Positions 6,939-14,398 of a stretch of DNA of 49,996 nucleotides are shown here, one piece after another. The stretch comes from an uncultured Prevotella sp. (GTDB taxonomy: Bacteria > Bacteroidota > Bacteroidia > Bacteroidales > Bacteroidaceae). The stretch lies in NCBI GenBank assembly GCA_900762125.1, contig CAAFFL010000172.1:1-49996 (forward strand). The letters run 5' to 3'. Numbering within the stretch: the stretch's first letter is position 1; the number at the start of each line of letters is the position of its first letter. A model generated the notes under the pieces. That model made no database searches, had not been told where the DNA came from, and saw only the letters and a program-made list of their open reading frames with translations. The position numbers and the translations under genes are program-made.

Positions 6939-8972
6939 TTAGCCTAAGATGCAAAGCAGGATCAACGTCAGTGCCACACTGCCCGAGAGGAACCACACGG
7001 CATACTGGCGCACATCGCCACTCTGCCACGGACGGATGGTCTCACCAGCCTCCTGGGTGCCCCAAGCGGCAAAGTTGAACATGCCATCGATGACATGACG
7101 GTCGAACCATGCAATAGGAATGGAGAAGCAGCCGAACACGATCTTGTGGGTGAAGAACTGCCAGGCGTCATCAATGTAGAAGCGGTTGAGCGCAGCCTTG
7201 TGAAGCTTAGGCATTGCTGCAGCAAGCTTATCAGGCACAGGATTGTGCTTCGGCATATACATCCATGTAGCCAGGCCGATGCCGATGGCAGCAGCGCAGA
7301 TAGATGGAATGGCGACAGCCCAGTTGATGTGGATATCCATCGACAGACCGTTGGCCGAGACGAGGTGACCGAAAGGAATGAAACCTGCGAACACCGAGAT
7401 GATCGACAGGAACACCAGCGGGCCCCACATCACGAACGGCACCTCAGCGGGCTTGCGACGATGCTCAGGATCGAGCTCGTAGTAGCTCTGGCCCCAGAAG
7501 ATGACGTAGTAGAGACGGAACATATAGAACGCAGTCATACCGGCCACAACGGTCAGCAACCACTTCAGGGCGACACCCTGCCAACCCGGCAGCAATGCGC
7601 AGGCGTCGATGATGGCATCCTTGGAGAAGAAGCCTGAGAAGCCTGGCACACCGGAGATGGCCAGACAGCCAATGAGGAAGCAGATGTTCGTCACAGGCAT
7701 GTACTTGTGCAGGCCACCCATATAGTCCTTGAAGTTCGAGCCGATGATCACGATGATGGCACCAGAGCAAAGGAAGAGGTTGGCCTTGAACATGGCGTGG
7801 GTGAAGAGGTGGAACATGGAAGCGGTATAGCCCAGACCACCAATCTCGTTGAACTCGCCCTCGTGGAACTCATACTGTGAAGCGTAGCACACGCCGAGAG
7901 CAACAATCATGTAAGCAATCTGAGAAATCGTAGAGAAGGCCAGACCACGCTTGATGTCGCGCTGGCAGCAAGCCACTGCGGCAGCATAGAATGCCGTGAA
8001 GGCTGCGATCCAGGCAATGATGTGCAAGGTATTGGAGCCGCCAAACTGGATGTAGATAGGCATCAGGGCAGCAATCTGATAGACACCGGCGACGACCATC
8101 GTAGCAGCGTGGATCAAAGCAGACACAGGCGTAGGACCCTCCATGGCATCCGGCAGCCAGATGTGGAGCGGGAACATAGCCGACTTACCAGCACCACCAA
8201 TGAACATCAGGAACAGCGCGGTAGGAATCACCCATGCCAGCGTGGAGCCCGGTGCAACGAGCTGAGCCAGACGGCCAGCAACCTCGGGGTTGGTGTTGAG
8301 GTCGTAGTTGAACGTTCCGACATAGTAGCTGAAGATCAGGATACCGATGAGGAAGAACAGGTCGGCGAAACGCGTCACGATGAAGGCTTTCTTCGAAGCG
8401 TGCACGGCGGCGTGCTTCGGATAGTAGAAGCCGATGAGCAGATAGGAGCAGACGCCCACGAGCTCCCAGAACATGTACATCTGGAAGATGTTCGTGGCGA
8501 CAACCAGTCCGAGCATCGACATCGTGAACAGCGAGAGGAAGGCGTAGAAGCGCTGGAAGCCCTTCTCGTAGCCCTCGGCCTTATAGTTCTCGTCGCGCTC
8601 AGCCATATAGCCGAAGCTATAGATGTGGACCATGAAGCTCACGGTGGTGATGACGACGAGCATCATCACGCTGATCGGCGTGAGGCGGAAACCGAGATTG
8701 AAGAGCAGCTGCGTGCCCGTGAGGCTTGCGGTGCCCATGTTCAGCCACGTGAAGTTGAACGCCGTCACCGTGGGATAGAGGCCATCAGCGCCACGGCCGA
8801 TGCCAAAGAAATACTGGTAAGCGGTGTAGAGGCACAGGGCCCATACCACACCCAGCACAGCCGTACCAATGAGTCCAGCTACAGGCTTCTTCATCTTCAT
8901 GCCGAGCAGGCCGAGCAACAGGAAGCTCAGGAAGGGAAGAAGCAGTATTAAGAATGAATAACTGTATTCCAT
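6939..8972 (-). CDS. nuoL: NADH-quinone oxidoreductase (complex I) subunit L
   Basis: A 677-residue subunit, the largest antiporter-like member and the one that ends in the long lateral helix along the membrane arm. Motifs: MYMFWELVGVCSYLLIGFYY near residue 165 with the channel glutamate, FPLHIWLPDAMEGPTPVSAL near 265, and SGFFSKDAI near 450. The final 150 or so residues contain further helices consistent with the lateral helix and its anchor. It lies 8 bp after nuoK. Confidence 0.95.
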   Translation of the reverse strand: MEYSYSFLILLLPFLSFLLLGLLGMKMKKPVAGLIGTAVLGVVWALCLYTAYQYFFGIGRGADGLYPTVTAFNFTWLNMGTASLTGTQLLFNLGFRLTPISVMMLVVITTVSFMVHIYSFGYMAERDENYKAEGYEKGFQRFYAFLSLFTMSMLGLVVATNIFQMYMFWELVGVCSYLLIGFYYPKHAAVHASKKAFIVTRFADLFFLIGILIFSYYVGTFNYDLNTNPEVAGRLAQLVAPGSTLAWVIPTALFLMFIGGAGKSAMFPLHIWLPDAMEGPTPVSALIHAATMVVAGVYQIAALMPIYIQFGGSNTLHIIAWIAAFTAFYAAAVACCQRDIKRGLAFSTISQIAYMIVALGVCYASQYEFHEGEFNEIGGLGYTASMFHLFTHAMFKANLFLCSGAIIVIIGSNFKDYMGGLHKYMPVTNICFLIGCLAISGVPGFSGFFSKDAIIDACALLPGWQGVALKWLLTVVAGMTAFYMFRLYYVIFWGQSYYELDPEHRRKPAEVPFVMWGPLVFLSIISVFAGFIPFGHLVSANGLSMDIHINWAVAIPSICAAAIGIGLATWMYMPKHNPVPDKLAAAMPKLHKAALNRFYIDDAWQFFTHKIVFGCFSIPIAWFDRHVIDGMFNFAAWGTQEAGETIRPWQSGDVRQYAVWFLSGSVALTLILLCILG

Positions 8973-8980
8973 TGTATGCT

Positions 8981-9286
8981 TTAGAATTTCATGTTTTCAA
9001 TACTGTTCACCTGGTCACTGTGGTAGTTGCGGTAAACGTTAATAATGATGGCCAGTGCCACAGCCGTCTCGGCAGCACTCACGCCGATGGAGAACAGCGT
9101 GAAGAAGAAACCCTCGAAGTGCTGGGGATAGAGCGTGTTGAACACAGCAAAGTTCATGTCGACAGAGTTCAACACGAGCTCAATGGAGATGAGCATCGCG
9201 ATCAGGTTTCTGCGAGTGACGAAGCCGAACACACCGATGAAGAACAACAGCGTGCTGAGCACTAAGAAATACTGTACGGGAATCAT
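8981..9286 (-). CDS. nuoK: NADH-quinone oxidoreductase (complex I) subunit K
   Basis: A 101-residue, three-helix membrane subunit. Both buried glutamates of the proton path are visible, in ISIELVLNSV near residue 35 and SAAETAVALAI near 70. The start overlaps the end of nuoJ by 4 bp, so the two are translationally coupled. Confidence 0.95.
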   Translation of the reverse strand: MIPVQYFLVLSTLLFFIGVFGFVTRRNLIAMLISIELVLNSVDMNFAVFNTLYPQHFEGFFFTLFSIGVSAAETAVALAIIINVYRNYHSDQVNSIENMKF

Positions 9287-9819
9287 TTCTTATCCTCCTT
9301 TCTTGCAATTAACACAGCACCGATGATACATGCCAGCAGGAACACTGAGATGAACTCAAACGGCAGGATGTACTGATACTTGTCACTGCCAACAATAGCC
9401 TCAGAGACGGTCTGCATAGGCACCTCCTGGAGGTTCTTGTCGGCCACGACGATGGTGTTGAGGAACTGGTTCTTCAGCAACACGAAGGCTACGAGTGCCA
9501 AACCAGCGAGCGTGACCAAAAGGCCACTGCACAGGCGGGAGCCCTTGAAGCGCTCCTGCAGGTTCTGCAGCGTACGCTTCGAGACGAGCTGGATGGCAAA
9601 GACATACATGATGGTGATGCCACCGGCATAGACCGAGATCTGGGCAGCACCAAGATAGGAATATCCGAGCATGAAATAGATGCCCGCCACCGAGAACAGC
9701 ACGATGAGCAGATAGGTGGCTGCCCGCATGATGCTCTTGGTCATCACAGAAAGAAATCCTGCACCAAGAATGATCAAGGCAAGGATAACAAATACAATAA
9801 TGTGAGCTAAACCTGACAT
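9283..9819 (-). CDS. nuoJ: NADH-quinone oxidoreductase (complex I) subunit J
   Basis: A 178-residue membrane subunit with five predicted helices. The helix-3 signature GAAQISVYAGGITIMYVFAI near residues 55-75 is the part that contains the pi-bulge in solved complexes. It lies 6 bp after nuoI and overlaps nuoK by 4 bp. Confidence 0.94.
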   Translation of the reverse strand: MSGLAHIIVFVILALIILGAGFLSVMTKSIMRAATYLLIVLFSVAGIYFMLGYSYLGAAQISVYAGGITIMYVFAIQLVSKRTLQNLQERFKGSRLCSGLLVTLAGLALVAFVLLKNQFLNTIVVADKNLQEVPMQTVSEAIVGSDKYQYILPFEFISVFLLACIIGAVLIARKEDKK

Positions 9820-9825
9820 AATCGA

Positions 9826-10389
9826 TTACTTGGTTTTGGTGTTAAACTTTCCGATGGTCAGCGGTGCGCCACCGTCGATGAGGTTGGGCAGCGAGCCACC
9901 CTCGTAGACCTCTTTGTCGAGATGGAGTACAAGCTTCGAGCGGTCAAAGACGGAGTTCTCGAAGTCGTTGACAAACTTGATGGCGTCGAAGTTGCAAGCC
10001 TTCACACAGAGCTCGCAGAACATGCAGTCGCCCAGGTCGTACTGGTAGTCGTCGAGGACCTTCTTCTTGCGACCGGTCTCCTCGTTGGTCTCCATGTGCG
10101 ACGTGATCTTGATGGTCTGGTTGGGGCATGCCTTCTCGCACATCGTGCAGGCGGTGCACTTATAGTCGCCCACCTGAGCACCCTTCGCCAGCAGCGCTTC
10201 GTCGTCCTCCGTGACGCGGTTGAACACCAGGCGTCCGCGGTGACGTGCACTGACGTGCAGGGTTGTCTTGCGGTTCTCAGGATACTGCTCCGTCGACTTC
10301 GGGGTGAAGTATTCCTTCATCGTGACCTTCAGTCCCGTGGCCAGCGTCTTCACGCCATCCTTGATACCGCCAAAATATGAATTGGACAT
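9826..10389 (-). CDS. nuoI: NADH-quinone oxidoreductase (complex I) subunit I, 2x[4Fe-4S]
   Basis: A 187-residue peripheral-arm subunit holding two [4Fe-4S] clusters (N6a and N6b). Both ferredoxin motifs are intact: CTACTMCEKACP near residues 78-89 and CMFCELCVKACNFDAI near 121-136. Between them is an insert of about 20 residues. Since nuoEFG are absent here, these clusters would be close to the electron entry point, perhaps taking electrons from a ferredoxin or flavodoxin (inference). Spacing to nuoH is 19 bp and to nuoJ 6 bp. Confidence 0.95.
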   Translation of the reverse strand: MSNSYFGGIKDGVKTLATGLKVTMKEYFTPKSTEQYPENRKTTLHVSARHRGRLVFNRVTEDDEALLAKGAQVGDYKCTACTMCEKACPNQTIKITSHMETNEETGRKKKVLDDYQYDLGDCMFCELCVKACNFDAIKFVNDFENSVFDRSKLVLHLDKEVYEGGSLPNLIDGGAPLTIGKFNTKTK

Positions 10390-10408
10390 ATCTGTTATAT
10401 TTTTGTTT

Positions 10409-11494
10409 TTACAATGTTAAGCCAAAAGCCACGCATGCGGTCATGACGATCAACACGCAGAGCATCAGCGGCATAAGGTACTTCCACTCCAGCTGAAGGA
10501 TATGGTCGATACGCAGACGGGGGAACGTCCAGCGCACCCACATCAGGATCCAGATCACCACGAGGGTCTTACCGATGAACCACACGAAGCCGGGGATAGC
10601 GTTCATCACGCCGTCGAAGCCAGCGACGCCGATGTTCAGCGGAGCCCAGCCACCGAGGAAGATGGTAGCGGCGAGACCGGAGATCACCACGAGGTTCAGA
10701 TACTCAGCGAGGTAGAAATAGCCGAAGCCCATACCCGAATACTCGGTGTGGTAGCCGGCGGTGAGCTCACTCTCAGCCTCGGCAAGGTCGAACGGGCCAC
10801 GGTTGGCCTCGGCATTACCGGCGATGAGGAACACCACGAAGGCGATGATGGCAGGAATGTGGCCCTGGATGATGAGCCAGTTCCATGGACCAGTCTGCGC
10901 CGTGATGATGTCGGAGAGCTGCATGCTGCCACAGAGGATCACAGCGGTGACCATGCAGAGGCCGAGCGACATCTCATAGGAGATCATCTGTACGGCACCA
11001 CGCATCGCAGAGACCACGGAGTACTTGTTGTTGGAGCCCCAACCAGAGAGGATGACGCCCAGCACACCAATGGAACTGATGGCAGTGACCATGAACACGC
11101 CGACATTGAAGTCGAGCACGGCAGCACCCTTGTTCCACGGCAGGAAGGCGAACGTTCCCACGGAGGCGATGATGGTGAGGCACGGTGCGAGCACATAGAG
11201 GAGCTTATCCGAGCGGTCAACGCCGAAGATCTCCTTGATGAGCATCTTCAGCACGTCTGCGACCACCTGCAGCACGCCCCAGGGACCCACACGCATAGGG
11301 CCTAAGCGACACTGGAAGTAGGCGCAGACCTTACGCTCGAAGAAAATCATGAACATGGCAATGAGGGCATAGATGGTCAGCACCACGAGGCCCACCAGCA
11401 CACATTCAATAAGGATCGTTGCAACGTCTCCCAAGCCGCAGGTGACGCGGAGGAGGTTGTCAATCCATTCGGTTACTATTTTGAAATCGAACAT
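10409..11494 (-). CDS. nuoH: NADH-quinone oxidoreductase (complex I) subunit H
   Basis: A 361-residue membrane subunit forming part of the quinone chamber. Conserved loop 1, ERKVCAYFQCRLGPMRVGP, is near residues 53-71, and the acidic quinone-site loop, AEANRGPFDLAEAESEL then AGYHTEYSG, is near 220-250. About eight helices. Its start is 56 bp downstream of nuoCD, the widest gap in the operon. Confidence 0.95.
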   Translation of the reverse strand: MFDFKIVTEWIDNLLRVTCGLGDVATILIECVLVGLVVLTIYALIAMFMIFFERKVCAYFQCRLGPMRVGPWGVLQVVADVLKMLIKEIFGVDRSDKLLYVLAPCLTIIASVGTFAFLPWNKGAAVLDFNVGVFMVTAISSIGVLGVILSGWGSNNKYSVVSAMRGAVQMISYEMSLGLCMVTAVILCGSMQLSDIITAQTGPWNWLIIQGHIPAIIAFVVFLIAGNAEANRGPFDLAEAESELTAGYHTEYSGMGFGYFYLAEYLNLVVISGLAATIFLGGWAPLNIGVAGFDGVMNAIPGFVWFIGKTLVVIWILMWVRWTFPRLRIDHILQLEWKYLMPLMLCVLIVMTACVAFGLTL

Positions 11495-11550
11495 TGTGCG
11501 AATGTTGAGTTGTTTGCTATTGTTGCTATATATATAATAAGGTGTAACGT

Positions 11551-13125
11551 CTATCGATCGAGGTCAGGGATGACGAAGTCGATGGAAGCACCGGTAGCGA
11601 TGAGGTCGGCAATCTTCTCGCCCTTGAGCATCTTGTCGAAAGCTCCGGCAAGCGTCAGACCCATCGGACGCATCTTCACGCGATACGGGCTCTTGTCGCC
11701 ACGGCTGTCAAGATAGACGCCAAACTCGCCAGCTCCACCCTCGACGCTCGTGAACCACTGGCCCTCGGGCACCTTGATGATGGGCTTCTGCTTCATCCAG
11801 AAGTCGCCCTCGGGGATGTTGTCGATGAGCTGATCGATGATGTTCAGGCTCTGGTACATCTCCTTGATGTGGATCATATAGCGCTCCATCGAGTCGCAGC
11901 CTGTGCCAACGATCTCCTCGAACTCCACCTTGTCGTACATGTCGTAAGGATGGTTCTTGCGGACGTCGTTGTGCCAACCAGCGGCACGGCCGGCAGGACC
12001 GGTGACACCGTAGTTGATGCAGTCCTCAAGGTTCATATAGCCCACACCCTCCAGACGCTGGTGGGTGATGACATTGTCGCCAAAGACGTCGAGATACTCC
12101 TGGATCATCGGACGGAGGTACTTCGTCAGCGTCTTCACGTTCTGCACGAAGTTCGGGTCGATGTCGTCCATCAGTCCACCTATTCTATAATAGTTCTGAA
12201 TCAGACGACCACCAGTGGTCTCCTCCATGACGTTGAGCACATGCTCGCGGTCACGCATACAGTAGAGGAACGCGGTCAGGGCAGAGAGGTCCTGTGCGCA
12301 GGTGCCGAGGAAGAGCAAGTGGTTGTCGATACGCTGGAGCTCATCCATGATGGTGCGGATGTACTTGATGCGGTCGTTGAGCTCAATGCCCATACCCTCC
12401 TCGATGACACTCACGAGTGCGTTGCGGTGCATCATGGCGCAGAGGTAGTTCAGACGGTCGGTCAGTGCGAGGGTCTGTGGATAGGTCATGCTCTCCATCA
12501 TCTTCTCCATGCCGCGGTGGATATAGCCCAGATGCGGATAGACGTGCTTGATGGTCTCGCCGTCGACAACGGTCTGCAAGCGGAGCACACCGTGCGTAGA
12601 CGGGTGGTTAGGACCGAAGTTGATCACAAAGTCGTCGTCGGAGAACAACTGGTGCTTGGTCTCCACGAGCTCGCCATTGGCATTCAGGTTCCACTCTGAG
12701 GTCCAGTCGCTCTCCGGCTCGTCGGTCATCGGGAACTGGTTGGCCTCGGGACTCATGTCGAAGTCCTTGCGAAGGGGATAGCCCTTGAAGTCCGAGCGCA
12801 TGAACAGGCGGCGCATATCGGGATGACCGAGGAACTTGATGCCGAGGAAGTCGAAGGCCTCACGCTCGAGCAGGTTCACGTCAGCCCATACATAATAGAC
12901 AGAAGGAATCACATAGTCCTCGCCGACCTTCTTGGCCAGCTGCTTGACGCTGATGCGCTCATGGGTCTGTGTGTTCTCGAGAATGTAGATACATCCCAGT
13001 CCCTCTTCAGGACCGAAATCCTCGCCAACGATGGTAACAAGGTAGTCGAAATGCTTCTCATTCTTCAACTTCTTCATCTCGGTGAGGAAGTTGTCAAAAC
13101 CGAATTCTTTATTTTCTAATTTCAT
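11551..13125 (-). CDS. nuoCD: Fused NADH-quinone oxidoreductase subunit C/D
   Basis: A 524-residue fusion of the 30-kDa (NuoC, residues about 1-150) and 49-kDa (NuoD, from about 165) subunits. The C part ends in YVWADVNLLEREAFDFLGI and HPDMRRLFMRSDFKGYPLRK. The D part begins NFGPNHPSTHGVLRLQ and keeps the quinone-site histidines, HLGYIHRGMEKMME and DRLNYLCAMMHR. The C-terminal end (VIPDLDR) is family-like. Fusion of C and D is common in enterics and Bacteroidota. The gene lies 9 bp after nuoB. Confidence 0.95.
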   Translation of the reverse strand: MKLENKEFGFDNFLTEMKKLKNEKHFDYLVTIVGEDFGPEEGLGCIYILENTQTHERISVKQLAKKVGEDYVIPSVYYVWADVNLLEREAFDFLGIKFLGHPDMRRLFMRSDFKGYPLRKDFDMSPEANQFPMTDEPESDWTSEWNLNANGELVETKHQLFSDDDFVINFGPNHPSTHGVLRLQTVVDGETIKHVYPHLGYIHRGMEKMMESMTYPQTLALTDRLNYLCAMMHRNALVSVIEEGMGIELNDRIKYIRTIMDELQRIDNHLLFLGTCAQDLSALTAFLYCMRDREHVLNVMEETTGGRLIQNYYRIGGLMDDIDPNFVQNVKTLTKYLRPMIQEYLDVFGDNVITHQRLEGVGYMNLEDCINYGVTGPAGRAAGWHNDVRKNHPYDMYDKVEFEEIVGTGCDSMERYMIHIKEMYQSLNIIDQLIDNIPEGDFWMKQKPIIKVPEGQWFTSVEGGAGEFGVYLDSRGDKSPYRVKMRPMGLTLAGAFDKMLKGEKIADLIATGASIDFVIPDLDR

Positions 13126-13134
13126 CGTGCCTTA

Positions 13135-13899
13135 TTATTTGTTGACTTCATACTGTTTTCCTTCCTCCTTCAGCTGGTCGAGCTCCTGACCGAGGCGCTC
13201 CACCTCTTCTTTATTAGGAGAAGCACTAACGATGATCGGCTCCTTGTTGCCAATCTTCGCGCCGGAGTAGTTCTCGTTGCTCAGTCCGTGGAGACCGCCC
13301 AAAGCCATGCTCGAAGCCTTCTCCTCAGAGCTCATCTTGTGGTTAGCACCACCAAAGAACTTCTCGACCTTCACCTTACGCTGCAGCTGCATCATGCCAT
13401 AGAGGATAGCCTCAGGACGGGGAGGACAGCCGGGGATGTAGACGTCGACAGGAACAATCTGGTCGATGCCACGAACAACGGAGTAGCTGTTCTTGAATGG
13501 GCCACCCGAGATGGTGCAACCACCCACAGCCACAACGTACTTCGGCTCAGCCATCTCGTCGTAGAGACGCTTGAAGACGGGCACCATCTTGTTGGTGATC
13601 GTGCCGGCGCACATGATGAGGTCGGCCTGACGGGCAGAGTTACGTGTCACCTCGAATCCAAAACGGGAGAAGTCGTAACGGGCACAACCTACGGCCATGA
13701 ACTCGATACCGCAGCAGCTCGTTCCGAAGGTCAGCGACCACAGCGAGTTCGAGCGACCCCAGTTGATTATCTGGTCCAGTGAGCCCAGCACGACGTTCAC
13801 GCCACCGTCGTTGAGCTCGGCAGCGATGTTCTCTAATGTCTCATTATCCTTGAATTCCTCGTAAGGAATACTCTTGATGTGCGGTTTTCTTACTTCCAT
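13135..13899 (-). CDS. nuoB: NADH-quinone oxidoreductase (complex I) subunit B
   Basis: A 254-residue subunit carrying cluster N2, the last iron-sulfur cluster before quinone. The tandem-cysteine motif LTFGTSCCGIEFMAVG is near residues 56-71, with the other ligands in VAVGGCTISGGPF and YIPGCPPRPEAIL. The last 60 or so residues are a charged extension, longer than in E. coli NuoB and probably lineage-specific. The start overlaps nuoA by 10 bp. Confidence 0.95.
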   Translation of the reverse strand: MEVRKPHIKSIPYEEFKDNETLENIAAELNDGGVNVVLGSLDQIINWGRSNSLWSLTFGTSCCGIEFMAVGCARYDFSRFGFEVTRNSARQADLIMCAGTITNKMVPVFKRLYDEMAEPKYVVAVGGCTISGGPFKNSYSVVRGIDQIVPVDVYIPGCPPRPEAILYGMMQLQRKVKVEKFFGGANHKMSSEEKASSMALGGLHGLSNENYSGAKIGNKEPIIVSASPNKEEVERLGQELDQLKEEGKQYEVNK

Positions 13900-14255
13900 T
13901 CCAGCGCTCCTTTCCGCCAGGCGTATGCCAAGCCAAAAACTAAAACAAGGAGGAAGAAACCAATGCTAATCATAGCGTAGGGTCCCACTCCAGCTGCCAC
14001 ATACTGCTGCACGGCTACTGCCCACGGATAGAGCAGCACCGTCTCGATGTCGAACATCAGGAAGAGAATAGCGAAGAGGTAGTAGCCCACGTGGAGCGGC
14101 ATCCAGCTGCTGCCACGGGTGGGGATACCACACTCGAACGGCTCACCCTTCACCGGATTGTACGAACGCGGACCGATGAGCTTGGCAACGACGTAAGCGC
14201 CTGCTACCAAGGTAAGGGCCGTCAGCAAAACGGTAATCAATAAAGTGAAATTCAT
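13890..14255 (-). CDS. nuoA: NADH-quinone oxidoreductase (complex I) subunit A
   Basis: A 121-residue subunit with three transmembrane helices. The loop before helix 2 has the signature EPFECGIPT, and helix 2 continues FAILFLMFDIETVLLYPWAV with the conserved Asp-Glu pair. It is the first gene of the operon, with a promoter-like box about 46 bp upstream of the start. Confidence 0.94.
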   Translation of the reverse strand: MNFTLLITVLLTALTLVAGAYVVAKLIGPRSYNPVKGEPFECGIPTRGSSWMPLHVGYYLFAILFLMFDIETVLLYPWAVAVQQYVAAGVGPYAMISIGFFLLVLVFGLAYAWRKGALEWK

Positions 14256-14300
14256 AAATTGTTTATAACGTTATATAAGTGATTGCACAGTAATCGCCTG

Positions 14301-14308
14301 CAAAGGTA
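14301..14308 (-). promoter_or_regulatory. Probable nuo operon promoter
   Basis: The minus strand reads TACCTTTG, a perfect fit to TAnnTTTG. It would place the transcription start about 40 bases before the nuoA ATG. The -33 element is not clear. Confidence 0.6.
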
Positions 14309-14372
14309 CTAAAATAATGTGTAACATTTCAATCTTTTAACGATTTATTCCCCCGAACCGCGAAGAATTATA

Positions 14373-14380
14373 TACCTTTG
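14373..14380 (+). promoter_or_regulatory. Probable promoter of the MscS gene
   Basis: TACCTTTG followed by CA fits the -7 consensus and gives a leader of about 12 bases to the ATG at 14399. It diverges from the nuo promoter. Confidence 0.6.
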
Positions 14381-14398
14381 CAATCAAAATTCGAAATT

